The position numbers and the translations under genes were made by a program. Of a DNA stretch of 64,000 nt, positions 11,797-22,354 are shown piece after piece; the first letter of the stretch is position 1, and each line of letters starts with the position of its first letter. Source of the stretch: Thelonectria olida (taxonomy: Eukaryota; Ascomycota; Sordariomycetes; Hypocreales; Nectriaceae); the NCBI GenBank assembly GCA_020736575.1, contig JAGPYM010000008.1, positions 620,001-684,000 of the forward strand, in the 5' to 3' direction. Below the pieces are notes generated by a model. That model was not told where the DNA came from. It ran no database searches and saw only the letters and a program-made list of their open reading frames with translations.

Positions 11797-13363
11797 CGCT
11801 TACCTTTTACGAAACTATTCGGGCTGAGCTTTTGCCTGCCCTCCCTCGGCTCTTTTTCATAAGGTAATTTCAGAATCTAATTCACACTCTCCCTCTACGA
11901 GTCATCGCCAACAAGGTCTAAAAGGGGTTGTTGCCTCCGCGAGATTGACACCTTTTATGTACCACCTTATAATTCAGGTACCCACTCATTAGCCATCAAC
12001 TAAGGCTGAGAAACACTAGTAAAGAAGGGAAAGTCAATTGACCACTTTCCTCTCTGGGACCGCTCATGCGAAGTTGAGGGAGTCATGAACCAAGCAATAA
12101 CAGGCAGAGATAATATGAGAATAGTCGCAACGAATCTATGGTTGGATTCGATTTACACAGTCCAGCCGTTTCCCGTTTCAGCATTGGAGCTGAGCTTTCA
12201 TATCTCCAGGATAAAGCAAAGCGTCCCTGGACCACAGCTTACGTATGCCACTCCCAGTCTTGACCGTTTTATGGGCTGTGTAGTTACACGCAGATATCAA
12301 CTGGAAACATTAGGATTCTCTAGCGTCGGCCATGCCTAGCACCCATACGGCATGTCCCGCCGGAGAACCAGTCCTAGAACTCTCTTCAGTCCTCTCGCCT
12401 TTGCTGACCAATCTCTCCTCGCCATGTTGTCGCATGAGCCCGTGAGCTTCATCTCAAAACAATGTCCTGACAAATTCAAAACAAAGCCATCTGAGCATCT
12501 TGAAATCAGACTCTAATGGCATGGACTCAAACAGTCAAGGTCTGGCGTCAGCACGACCGATCATGGGAAAGCTTCGACTCAGACGAGGATATGAATAGAA
12601 GTCGGTGCTGAGAATTTCCACCGTCCTCGATGAAACTCTTCAATCCAAGACACTTCATCTTTATTATTGGTGAGCTGCGAAGCAGACATCGTCCTACTCA
12701 TGCAATACCGTCATGCGTTGGCTACCTCCCTCCATGCATTACTCAACCTACCCCCTGGCAATGCTTCTGCAAACGGGACATGACCATCAGGACGCCGCGG
12801 GTTTCGGTTCTCGATTCGACTCCTTTCCTCTGCATTCGCCCGCAAACAATCGTGTCCGGCAACATTCAGGGCAGGGCGCCATGTAACCCCTCCTTCCAGC
12901 GAAGTACCGTTATCGTTTTTCATCCAGGCATCGCCTCGCGGGTCTTTGCAGCTCCAAGCGATTTCGATTCGTCGTCAGGTGTTCGGATATTTGCGCCCAG
13001 CCGAGCGAGAAGATGAGCTTCGTGACACGTCGGGATCTAGGCCCTTCCCGTTTGGTCCTGCGGCAGCCTCGGGTGTGATGCAAACTCGTTTCGCTCCCGG
13101 GGAGATGAGCAAAGTCCGTCAAGCCAAGATTCCCGAGATGAACCCTCCATCCCCAGAGCACACAACGAAACTTCCTCTTTCCTTCCCCCACTCCCCCCTC
13201 AAAAGGAATCATGTGTCGCCGTCGGTTGTAGCTCCTTGGATCCCTTCGTAAACAACTCCGTGTACGCCATTGGCAATTCGCTAGCCTCCATCGATCCGAC
13301 CTGTGTTCTGTCGTGACATCTAAAAAAGAAAAAACTGTTCGTAAGGGGATGAGTTGCCAAGAT

Positions 13364-13792
13364 CTAGCTCATGAGGATGGAGACCTGTTTGGTTCACGTC
13401 AGCACACACAAAGACGCCTTCCCGGGAGTTGCACAAGGCCTGGAACACGAGACGGGAGACATACGGCCATGACGACACAGCATATGCTTATGTAGGGACT
13501 TAGGCGTTCCCCTATCCTTGCGCACTTCCAAAAGATGCCCATCACACTAGAGAGAGGGGGGGGCCAGGTCAGCAATTTGTGGCGGGCGCGGTGATGAATC
13601 ATGGATCGCTCGATCAGACGTACCCGTCCTTGTTCCGGTCCATGATGCCCGGGGCGAAGTGGTGGACGTATGCGCTCGTGCAGATGAGCAGCAGGAGGAC
13701 GAGCAGAAGCGACTGGAAGTTGAAGAGGGCGGACTGCAGAAGCTTTCGTTAGAGTTGACGACGAGTCGAAGTAAATGCACAGAACTCACCAT
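13364..13792 (-). CDS. KSH1: Kish / TMEM167-family small secretory-pathway membrane protein
   Basis: Four-exon gene, hidden because each exon is tiny. Exons (minus): 13790-13792 (the ATG alone), 13624-13733, 13465-13546, 13364-13384. Introns are 56, 77 and 80 bp with GTGAGT, GTACGT and GTATGT donors and CAG, TAG and CAG acceptors. The spliced product is 71 residues, beginning [11 protein letters not shown], with the family core [21 protein letters not shown] and a hydrophobic tail. Yeast and animal Kish proteins are about 72 residues and colinear. Family knowledge: an essential early secretory-pathway/Golgi membrane protein; two hydrophobic segments are visible (about 8-25 and 52-69). It is divergent from TAF13. 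Removing any intron differently breaks the conserved core, so the model is strong. Confidence 0.93.
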
Positions 13793-14237
13793 GATTGCAG
13801 TCGGGATTGGGTTTGTTGCAATGGGTCGTTGGGTTGTTGAGTTGAACGTGGGGACAGATTGTCGTCGCGAAAGTCGAGCTGGCGCAACAAGCTACCTATC
13901 TAGTTCTGTGACTCGGCTGCCTTCTGGCATGGATGGCCAAGGTGTGCTTAGGGGTAAAGATTTGCCGAGCCGGGATGTGCAAGGAAGGGGTGACGTCTAA
14001 GCTTGGGCCCCCCACCAGGCAACTCCCCCACTCATCCGCCCGAGTGAACTCAAATGCTCACAGTGAAGTCTGCGCCGCGATCTTCAACATCTCGCAAAAC
14101 GACCATTTTCTGCACTTGAACCTACCATCTGACTTCTTTTTCATTCTATTTGTATTATTTAAAAGAAAATCTTGTTTTAGTAGTTCCTTTCTTGCAACTT
14201 CGCGCGCGACGTTTCGCGCAGCCCAAATCAGTTCAAG
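13793..14237. promoter_or_regulatory. Divergent promoter region between KSH1 and TAF13
   Basis: The 445 bp between the two start codons must hold both promoters and both leaders. I see no GATA pair or other strong operator. A T-rich stretch precedes TAF13 (about 14127-14180). Confidence 0.7.
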
Positions 14238-14793
14238 ATGGAACCTCGAGCGCGCGCCGGCAAGAATGTCGGCAAGATGAACTTCAGTCACAACGAGCGT
14301 CCGTCTCCCGTCGACCAGCCCCCATCCCACCACCACCACCACCACCTCTTCCAATCCTCAAGTCTAACACCCAAGCACAGTAGCCCAGCTGCTCTACGCC
14401 CACGGCGACATCCAAAACCCGCTCCCGGAAACCGTCCGCGTGCTCGACGAGATCCTCACCGACTTCATGCAATCCATCGCCTTCGAAGCCACCCGCGCCG
14501 CAAACTACTCGGGCCGCCAAAAGATCAAGTACGAGGACTTCGAGTTCGCCTTCCGCAAGAACCCCGCCTTTCTCGGCAAGGTCCAGGAGGTGTTTGAGAA
14601 GCAGAGAGAGATCAAAAAGGCAAGAGAGATCCTCCGCGACGGTGAGGATGAGATCATGAAGGATGCCGCCGACGAAGAGAAGCGCCGCGCAAAGGTCGAC
14701 ACGGCGACACGGGCGCCGAGGGTCGAGGAGGAGTTGGGTGAAGCTGATGATGACGCTGAGGCAGAGGCGGATGCGTTGGGTAAGAAGCGTTGA
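14238..14793 (+). CDS. TAF13: Transcription initiation factor TFIID subunit 13
   Basis: Two exons, 14238-14298 and 14381-14793, give 157 residues. The 82 bp intron has a weak donor (GTCCGT), a good branch site (CTAAC) and a CACAG acceptor. Splicing restores ELAQLLYAHGDI, the start of the TAF13 histone fold. Residues about 21-85 form that fold (LLYAHGDIQNPLPETVRVLD..FMQSIAFEATRAA..KIKYEDFEFAFRKNP), with a charged C-terminal tail after it. Known role: TAF13 pairs with TAF11 in the TFIID lobe that contacts TBP. Unspliced mRNA also stays open for 119 codons in another frame, so retention would give an unrelated peptide without the histone fold. The ATG at 14238 is followed by MEPRARAGKNVGKMNF, a normal N terminus for fungal TAF13. 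Confidence 0.92.
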
Positions 14794-15456
14794 ACGCTTC
14801 ACCGGGGCTTTAATCTGTTATGGGCATTGGGGTACGAATATGGCAGTGGCGTTTATGGAATCTTGAGGACATGGTCCAAACAATGAAAATTTAATGCTTT
14901 GGAGTTCTTGGTTCAGAAATTATCGAATTTCATTTTCATCCAATGCGACAACACACTCAGAAACCTCAATGCGATGAGTTCTAGTGGAGCACTCTCGTAC
15001 GCTTCTCATCCCCATATATCACCCGGGTTTAACAACAAACCGTGCGCTCGATAGCCTAAGCATGTCAGAAGTGTGGGGAAGGTGTGACTGTTGCTTAAAC
15101 TTGTTTTATGTCCTTAGTAGACTATGGTCGAATAAGATGAATGGAAAGTGTTGTCTTCTATGTAATACAAAAGAGGACCTTTGGACAGACCACGGACAAC
15201 GACTGATTCCGCAAAAAGAACAAGCCAGTCCACGCATACAACTATACTGTATTCCCAATACTGTGCAAAATACGGAGGTACGGAGGACCAACCCGATGTG
15301 AATACCTCTTAGCTCTTAGACTCGTTGAGAGTTACTTCTTTGTGATAAGTATAATCTTTCAGCCACTCGCACCCTAGAGTCGCGATACCCTAGTGGACAA
15401 TTCACCAACACAACTCACGACAGGCCGTTGCCTATGCCCGAAGTTTCGCTGTGGAT
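14794..15456. other. Intergenic, facing 3' ends of TAF13 and pyr4
   Basis: Holds the two 3' UTRs. No coding or RNA gene seen. Confidence 0.7.
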
Positions 15457-16554
15457 CTACCGAATGCGCTCCGTGTAGGCTTTCCAGGCCGCTGATCGAT
15501 AACGTTCCGCCTCCTCTTGCGGGTCGCCTGCCTTGATGATGCCCCGGCCAACAATGACGATGTCCGCACCAGCAATTCCAACAATCTTCTGTGGTGTGTT
15601 GTACTGCTGGCCCTTTCCGTCACCTTGAATAGCGGCGTCCTCGTCCTCGCCCTCGGGGGGCAGTTGGCAGCCAGGGGTCATGTGGACGAAGGCATCTTCA
15701 GGTTTTGAGTTGAGAGTTTCTTGAGAAACGAAGCCAATGACGAATTCCTTGTGTTCTCTTGCCGCCTCCACACAAGCTTGCGTGTACTCCTTGTTCATGA
15801 AGTTGCCCTGACTCGACATTTGAGCAAGAATTAGAAGACCTCTCTCAATGGGTGCCTCTCCAATGCCCGGGAAAACAGGCTCGTCGCCCTCGACGATCGT
15901 CTTGACCAAGCGTGGCGAGTCGGCGGGCTCATATTGTTGAGTGACGGTGGTGGTCGAAACGATGCTACCCTTTCGCCCGGGTTCCACAGGGATATCGTAG
16001 TCGTCGTCAGTCCGTTCATTATCGGAGCGCTCGCTATCATCGTCGATGTTGCTAGTGGTGGGGGTTCCAACCGTGACCGAGGTCTTGACCTCATAGTGGT
16101 AGCGCTGGAGCCACCTCTTGGCGGCATGGGCCAGTGAGGTGACCGAGGCTTTGCCAGGAACCATGTTGACGTTGGTAATGTGCGCCCACTCAATGATGCG
16201 TGCGGCTCCGCTGGTGTACTGCAGCTCGACCGTGTTTCCAATATCCCCAAACTTGCGGTCCTCGAAGATGAGGAAGCCGTGTTTCCTCGCCAGGGCGGCC
16301 AGCTTGGCACCGGTACCAGTCTGGGGGTGGAAGTCCCAGCCGGTCACCATGTCATAGTGGGTCTTGAGGACCACGATGTAGGGACCGATCTTGTCGGCGA
16401 ACGAGAGCAGTTCGCGAGCGGTAGCAACATCGGCGCTGAGGCAGAGATTTGAAGCCTTGAGGTCCATGAGCTTAAACAAATAAGCATTCAAGGGGTGCGT
16501 CGACGTGTCCGCACGACTGGCGAAGGTCGCCTTGAGGGTGGGGTGAGGCGACAT
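15457..16554 (-). CDS. pyr4: Orotidine 5'-phosphate decarboxylase
   Basis: Single exon, 365 residues. It catalyses OMP to UMP plus CO2, the last step of de novo pyrimidine synthesis. Visible features: substrate-site VVLKTHYDM (62-70), catalytic DxKxxD as DRKFGD (99-104), and phosphate-loop region [11 protein letters not shown] near the C terminus. A charged insertion (about residues 155-225, with [12 protein letters not shown]) separates the core strands; filamentous ascomycete enzymes carry this and yeast URA3 does not. The start is the ATG at 16554 ([15 protein letters not shown]); the upstream open stretch starts only at a non-ATG codon and is rich in Leu/Pro/Ser, unlike the family. Confidence 0.97.
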   Translation of the reverse strand: MSPHPTLKATFASRADTSTHPLNAYLFKLMDLKASNLCLSADVATARELLSFADKIGPYIVVLKTHYDMVTGWDFHPQTGTGAKLAALARKHGFLIFEDRKFGDIGNTVELQYTSGAARIIEWAHITNVNMVPGKASVTSLAHAAKRWLQRYHYEVKTSVTVGTPTTSNIDDDSERSDNERTDDDYDIPVEPGRKGSIVSTTTVTQQYEPADSPRLVKTIVEGDEPVFPGIGEAPIERGLLILAQMSSQGNFMNKEYTQACVEAAREHKEFVIGFVSQETLNSKPEDAFVHMTPGCQLPPEGEDEDAAIQGDGKGQQYNTPQKIVGIAGADIVIVGRGIIKAGDPQEEAERYRSAAWKAYTERIR

Positions 16555-17372
16555 GGTGCAGGCGAATGGATGATGCCGTCTCGACGAGGGGGGAGGGAGG
16601 AAGAGAGGAAGAATTGAGGGCGGAACAAGAAGAATAAGTAGTAGACGACGACTGATGCGGTGACGCAGACGCAGTCGGTCTAACGACACGGTTGGCGACG
16701 ACTCGTAGCAAGCTCAAGGTCCCGGGCGGGCAGAGCCGGAGGAGGGGTAGCTGAGGTGGGATGGGATGGGATGGTATGGGCTGGACTGGACCGGACGAGA
16801 TGGATACAAGCGAGAAACAAGGACGAAACGGCCCTAGCTAGTGGTATGTCGTATGAAGCGACGGACGATGGGATAGTGTTGGAGCTTGAGTCGTTGTTGT
16901 TGCGAAGTGAAGGCGAGGGAACGAAAGAATTATAGGTGATCGGCGACGACACAACAAGCAAGTAAGTACCTCCTGTACGAGGACGAGGAGAGAAATGGAA
17001 GCAAGACAAGATGCGACAGGAACGGGGAACTTGGAGAAAAGTAAGAAGTGACGATCCACCGGCCGCTGACTGGTCCAGGTCTGCTTGCCTTGCCTAGGTA
17101 AGTAGCTTGGAGAGGCGACGAGGCTAGAGACTGGCGAGGCGCTGGAACCAAGACGCACCAAAAAGACACACCCGGCACGAGCAAGCAAGGTACGAAGTAG
17201 TAAACGGGAAGTACGTAGGAGGAAAATTAGAGAGAGTCTGACGCAGGGGTAAACGGGGGAGAGCTTTTGCGCAATGCGTACGGAGTATCCGTTGGTTGCA
17301 TGTAAGAGGCAGGATTGGAGTAATTGCTTTTAGCTACCTCTACGATGTGACCCCGCCAACAAGGGGAAGGGG

Positions 17373-17391
17373 AAAAAAAAAAAAAAAAAAA
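17373..17391. repeat. A19 homopolymer
   Basis: Nineteen consecutive A on the plus strand, intergenic. Confidence 0.95.
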
Positions 17392-18031
17392 GTAAGAAAA
17401 AAGACGTGGATGCCGAGTCGAGCCCACTTCCATCCAAAGTATCTTCCTCCATTATCAACCCACTGTACATACGAATACTTGACTTGACCTGCAGCAATGC
17501 ACGAATAGACAGTCAGGCAGCAAGCCACTCTGACACGCAACACACTCTTTCGGCTCCGTTGACAGGGTTGGGGCCCGTGCAGAATCGACATCTGTCCCTC
17601 TTGGGTGTCTTTTGTTTCATGCACAGGCCCCAAACGGATCCAGAGAGAGCAAAAGCAGATGTAGAGGGAAACAAGAGTGCCCACTTTGTACGAAGCCATT
17701 TTTGAACAGTCGTCCATGCTATTACAACTCATCCTCGGATGCAAGCAAGGTGAAGGCGTGGAGGTGCTTGCTCGAATACCTGGATACCCTCAACCATCAA
17801 TCTGAATCTTGTTGGGGGAGAGTCTGCAGTCGCGTGTATCCATCTCAGTGGTTGACCAGCTTCTTTACTTACCTACATGCTCTGTGTCGGCCCAGCAAAG
17901 CGCAATGCACCGCAATCAACCCGCATCCTGCATCTGCATCTGCATCTTCATCTTTGTCAACTTCAGCCCCGGCTCACCATGGATGCTCTGTGGGGCCTCA
18001 ATTGGTTGTGATGATATCATTTGCCCGCTCC

Positions 18032-18055
18032 TTTCCTTTCTTTTCTTTTCTTTTC
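18032..18055. repeat. (TTTTC)n polypyrimidine repeat
   Basis: TTTCC followed by successive TTTTC units; a pyrimidine-only tract. Confidence 0.9.
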
Positions 18056-19105
18056 GATGTCCCTTTTTTTGCTTCTTCCAATTGCCATTGCGGCGGGCAT
18101 TGCCACGGTAGTGTGCATCTGCAGGCCGAGGCGATCCGTTCCATCTCACTGACCGCCGCCAACCCAACAGCAACAAGCCAGCTCCAGCCAAGGGCGGTGC
18201 AGTGCCAGTCCTGGCCAATTTCAAAAAAGTGAGGTGATTGCGGAGAGGCGCAGGACCTGGACGCCGCCTTGTGTCATGTCTTGTTTTAGACTGAGGCGAT
18301 TGAGCCTTCATTTGCCGTGTGGGAAAAAGAAAAGCATCCATTCTGATGTGATCTCGGGCGGGCTATGGGTAAGTTGCAAGCCACTGGTCCGGACGGTGGT
18401 GTGGTCAGAGCTTTTCGTGACAGACGTTATCAATGACTTCACTAACTAACCTGTTAATTATTGGATCACCAACCTTGAGCCATAATAGGGCTTGCGTGTT
18501 ATGATATAGCCCCGTCGGTCAGGGGAAAAGGTTATTTCATTGATGGCTGTTTGATAGTCTCGGCTCGCCTCGTTCGTTTCATCGACGGATGCTACATAGG
18601 CAGGTAGGTTAGCCAGGGCAGCAGCATCGACTATTCGTACTGCGTACACAGCTACTCGTTCGTACACGCATGTCGACGTCGGTACGGTACGGTGCGGGTA
18701 CCTGGGGGGTTGGTGGGACGGTAGCACCCCATGCTTCAGGTTGGTTTGTCTTTGCCTGCCCGTTGACTACTGACGTTTGTGTTCCCTGACCTGTGCCGTT
18801 TCCCCCCCATTTTCGTGCTTGGCATGGGGAGATGGGGCTGGCCTCAATTACGGAAAGACGTGCAGCCGGCTGCTAAGGTGCTTTTGGGGCCTTAAGGTGC
18901 TGGTATATCACATTTGTGTCGTTTTACTTTTGCGTGTTTCTTGCGGGTGACTGAGATGCTTGAGAGATTGGACGGGCGAAAATCCCACCCGTTTTGGGGC
19001 CGTTTTGGGGCTGTTTTGGTGGTGGCTGATCCTAGTGGTGGTCCGGTCACTGCCCGAGGTGAGGTGGTCAGAGGTCACCCGCAGTCAGTGGTCCAGTAGG
19101 TTGCC

Positions 19106-19257
19106 AAGTGGGGGACAGTTTAAATGGCACACCAAAGGGCGTAAACTGCTCTATGCGGACAGAATACAGTGATCAGGTATTAAGACATGTCCCATAGTAA
19201 GCCTTCGGGCATTTATGTCACCCCCCTTTGGTGTGCCATTTAAACTGTCCCCCGCTT
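19106..19257. mobile_element. MITE-like non-autonomous DNA transposon
   Basis: Two 34 bp arms, 19106-19139 and 19224-19257, are inverted copies with a single mismatch (AAGTGGGGG.. against AAGCGGGGG..). They enclose an 84 bp spacer without coding capacity. The element is flanked by GGTTGCC(A) at 19099-19106 and 19258-19265, a direct repeat of 7-8 bp depending on how one shared A is assigned. That length fits the 8 bp target duplication of hAT elements. An alternative border two bases further out would give a 3 bp TTG repeat. No transposase is present in the window. Confidence 0.75.
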
Positions 19258-20175
19258 GGTTGCCAGTCCCCTGGGGAAATAGGACGGAGATGGTCCCCAC
19301 CCCGCGACTCGGAGGAGCGCCGCCGATCCGGAGGAGCGACGTCGGCAAAGTCGGAGTGCCCTTCTAACGACTCAACCTCGACGACACAACTAACTATCTA
19401 AGGTAGGTAGCAGCTGGAGAGATTGAGTGCGCCGTGCACACAGTGCCTACTTGCGCACCCGTACACTGCCCAATGCGGCCAAGAACAAGCCATGTCCTGC
19501 GTGGCCGGCGCGGCCGTTGACTGAAGTCACAATCTCGACCCCGTCGTCGCCACCCGATACACTCTGCTGGTGCAGCAAAGCTAATGATCTCGTTAGCAGC
19601 GCTCTTCAGCACGCCTTTTCACTGGTCAGCCGCCTGGTCGCGCGTCTCAGTCAGGCACGGCGAAACCGGGGGTCCACACGACCTTAAAGAAAATCCTCGA
19701 CGATGGCACGCTTCAAGCCTGAGAGTTTCAGAGAGGCCAGCTTCGGTCGGTCACCAGTCACCAGATGGAAGGGGTGCTCCACTGTTGTGAGGGTTTTCGC
19801 CCTGCGTCGTGATGTGATGGGTTCGGGTTCCACCAAACGACGAGGCGGCTCGCGAATAAAACGTCTTACCGGCTGATCAACCATGTCGCCCATCCATTGC
19901 GGCATCATCCATCCCACTCTTTGTCGCTTCCCAGCACGCTCTGCGGCTGCGATTGCGGCTGCGGGGTCTCTGTTCCTGTACGTTGTCTTGACCTTGTTCG
20001 TTGGTGCTCCTCGCTTGCAATCTCCATCTGCTATTGCCTCACATTAGTAAACCTCTTGAAGACTTTGTTCCTGTGCCGTTTGCTGTGACTTGATGATCGT
20101 CTTTGAAATCGTCGTAGACTCAAACTGGTCGACCCCCCAGCAAACAAACCGCTGAACGCGCGACGAGCCGAAACC

Positions 20176-21636
20176 ATGGCCCGGCTGTCGGCGGATGGCC
20201 CGACACCATATCGGGACGACGCCGACGACGACTGCAACCTTCCTCTTCAGACTCCCCTTGCGAAGCTCCAACAATCCAACGTAGAGGAGTCTTTTCACCA
20301 TCACTTGTCAATACCAAACGCCCAGCCTCCCAATCACTCAAAGGTAAGAGACTCGAGTTTCGACGACTATCGCCGCTTGTCTCTAAGTCCTGCCGCGAGC
20401 CCGCTGCTTGAGCCCATCCCTTCCGGGTCGTTTGTCATCCATGGCGATGGCGACGAACAGCAACAACACCAGCCTCCAAAATGGAAGAGGTTTTGGATCC
20501 GGAATAGACCTGCTTTGCTCGTCGCCCTCTCGCAGTTCTTCGGGTCGTTGATGAACCTGAACGCGCGCCTCGTCGAGCTCGAGGGCAACGGCATGCACCC
20601 CGTCCAGATCCTCCTCATCAGACAGTCCATGACCTCGCTGTGCTGCACGGCCTACATGTGGTGGATGGCGACGCCCGAGTTTCCGCTCGGTCGAAGAGAG
20701 ATCAGACACCTGCTGTTTCTCAGGGGCTTCTCGGGCTTCTTTGGCATCTACGGCATGTGGTATTCCATGGCATATCTCCCGCTGGCAGACGCTACTGTCA
20801 TTACCTTTCTGGCGCCTGGAGTGGCGGGGTTGCTTTGCTATTTCGCTCTTAGGGAACCCTTTACGCGGCTTGAGCAGCTCGCTACGTTGGTCGCCCTTGG
20901 TGGCGTTGTGTTGATTGCGAGGCCAGTCGCCCTCTTCTCCCATTCGACTGGCGGAGAACCAACTGCGGATGGTCCTTCGGATGGAGGCGTGGTAGACGGC
21001 GACCATGAAGCGACAGCCGAAGAGCGATTGGTTGCTGTTGGAGTCGCCTTGCTGGGTGTCCTGGGAGCCGCAGGTGCCTTCACGACGCTTCGAGCCATAG
21101 GAAAGCGAGCCCACCCCCTGATATCCGTCAACTACTTCGGCATCATCTCCACCATCATCTCCGTTTCCGCCCTGATCCTCGGCCCTATGCTCGAGATCGA
21201 CCAGCCCAACCTCCGCTGGGTCACTCCGTCGTCCCCCAAGCAGTGGCTGCTCCTGCTGCCCCTGGGCATCATGGGCTTCGTCATGCAGTACCTGTTAACA
21301 ACCGGGCTCGGCTCGGACAAGTCCAACCGCGCCAACGCCATGGTGTACACGCACATGCTGTTCGCGGCCAGCTTTGACCGGTGGGTATTTGGGCACCAGA
21401 TGGACCTGATGAGCGGCGCGGGGTGCACCTTGATCCTGGGCAGCGCGATAGGAGTCGTGTTGATGAAGAAGACTCCGGCGGCGAAGCCTCCCTCTACCGA
21501 CGATGTGGAGCGGCTGGGCAACGTGTTGGGGGAGTCAGAAGGGTCGCCGATGCTGTTGTCCTCGTTGGGGGATTCTGGACACCAAGGAGATGCGAATGTG
21601 CGAGATATCCGAGGGGTAGCCAGGGTAGCCACGTAA
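20176..21636 (+). CDS. Drug/metabolite transporter superfamily protein, SLC35G type (two EamA domains)
   Basis: Single exon, 486 residues, ATG in good context (AAACCATGG). Membrane core from about residue 110: ALLVALSQFFGSLMNL, the PVQILLIRQSMTSL helix, FSGFFGIYGMWYSMAYL with PLADATVITFLAPG, then a second EamA repeat (VAVGVALLGVLGAAGAFTTL, GIMGFVMQYLLTTGL, MLFAASFDRWVFG). About ten hydrophobic segments are visible, with a Gly/Asp-rich loop between the halves and hydrophilic tails. It resembles yeast YMR253C and animal SLC35G proteins, whose substrates are not settled, so none is assigned. A possible donor (GTAAGA) near codon 57 exists, but the frame needs no intron. An A16 tract starts 13 bases after the stop. 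Confidence 0.88.
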   Translation: MARLSADGPTPYRDDADDDCNLPLQTPLAKLQQSNVEESFHHHLSIPNAQPPNHSKVRDSSFDDYRRLSLSPAASPLLEPIPSGSFVIHGDGDEQQQHQPPKWKRFWIRNRPALLVALSQFFGSLMNLNARLVELEGNGMHPVQILLIRQSMTSLCCTAYMWWMATPEFPLGRREIRHLLFLRGFSGFFGIYGMWYSMAYLPLADATVITFLAPGVAGLLCYFALREPFTRLEQLATLVALGGVVLIARPVALFSHSTGGEPTADGPSDGGVVDGDHEATAEERLVAVGVALLGVLGAAGAFTTLRAIGKRAHPLISVNYFGIISTIISVSALILGPMLEIDQPNLRWVTPSSPKQWLLLLPLGIMGFVMQYLLTTGLGSDKSNRANAMVYTHMLFAASFDRWVFGHQMDLMSGAGCTLILGSAIGVVLMKKTPAAKPPSTDDVERLGNVLGESEGSPMLLSSLGDSGHQGDANVRDIRGVARVAT

Positions 21637-22354
21637 GATGTTGATGGCAAAAAAAAAAAAAAAAGGATTTGCATGTTGGGATCAGAAGTAGTGGTGAATG
21701 CAAAACGCAAACCCAATCTGGTGCAGATCTAGATTGCATGCCTTGGCAGTCAGGTGCTTTAGCTAACAAAGAAAGGCCACAAGGTCAGGCAAAAGCCGGC
21801 CACAATGAAGGCATCACGAGGATAAATTCTTCTTCGCAAGGCAATTGCTCATAGGGGTGCGTCTCCATCTCACGGCCGACTCGGAAGGCTGGCTCGGTGA
21901 GCTACGGCTCCCTGGATTGTAGAGTTTGAAAATTCAGACTCGCCGGTCGAACTTCAACTCCACAAGGAGCGTCTCTCAAGGTCAAGAGGGGGCCTCTTCG
22001 GAAAAGCTCTCGGGACACGGTTCCATCTTCTATTATTATCAGTCGAGAATATTGATATTAGACCTATCCAACTATCCAACTTCCATAGCCAGGAATACTA
22101 TTCAGTTGCGAAAAGTCTCCCAGATAGAAACCACCCCATCCCTTCCATGACATAGAACTCCTCCGATCCATACTCCCATAAGAACTTCCACCGGACCCAA
22201 TCTCCCATAAACCAAACCATTCACCTATTCGTACAAGATGGCAACATAAGCATTCGCTCCTGAACGCCCCTGGTTCCCTGTTTTGTCTCCCATCACGAAC
22301 TCTTGAACCCCCTACCCAAAACTGCAAGAGGCAGAACGGCACATGTCAAGCTTC
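21637..22354. other. Intergenic, facing 3' ends
   Basis: Between the transporter stop and the HMG-box gene stop. Contains A16 at 21649-21664. No gene seen. Confidence 0.7.

Larger units (their letters stand above)
3974..13363. other. 9.4 kb interval without a supportable gene
   Basis: No ATG-initiated frame longer than about 100 codons has a recognisable product, and I could not join frames across splice sites into a known protein. The DNA is not AT-rich, so it does not look like a RIP-mutated repeat. It includes a CT-rich presumed leader/promoter of the SOK1-like gene (about 4000-4800), T-rich then C-rich plus-strand stretches resembling fungal leaders (8700-8900 and 11590-11760), simple repeats, and several TACGTACCTA/CCTAGGTAC palindromes. 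It could hold long non-coding RNAs or a fast-evolving spliced gene that I cannot see. Confidence 0.55.
16555..20175. other. Intergenic between pyr4 and the SLC35G-like transporter
   Basis: 3.6 kb upstream of two divergent genes. It carries (GGGAT)n near 16758, A19 at 17373-17391, a TTTTC repeat at 18032-18055 and the MITE-like element at 19106-19257. Open frames inside start at TTG/GTG or have no recognisable product. I see no gene. Confidence 0.6.

Noticed and set aside
17612..18232. 206-codon plus-strand open frame with several Cys
   Set aside because: Starts at TTG, runs through a TTTTC repeat and ASASAS-type repeats; no zinc-finger spacing holds up.
20383..21114. 243-codon minus-strand open frame antisense to the SLC35G-like gene
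   Set aside because: Shadow of the transporter frame; starts away from any promoter-like region.
21649..21664. A16 tract after the transporter stop as a retroposed poly(A) tail
   Set aside because: No target duplication flanks it, and similar A or T runs occur elsewhere in intergenic DNA.
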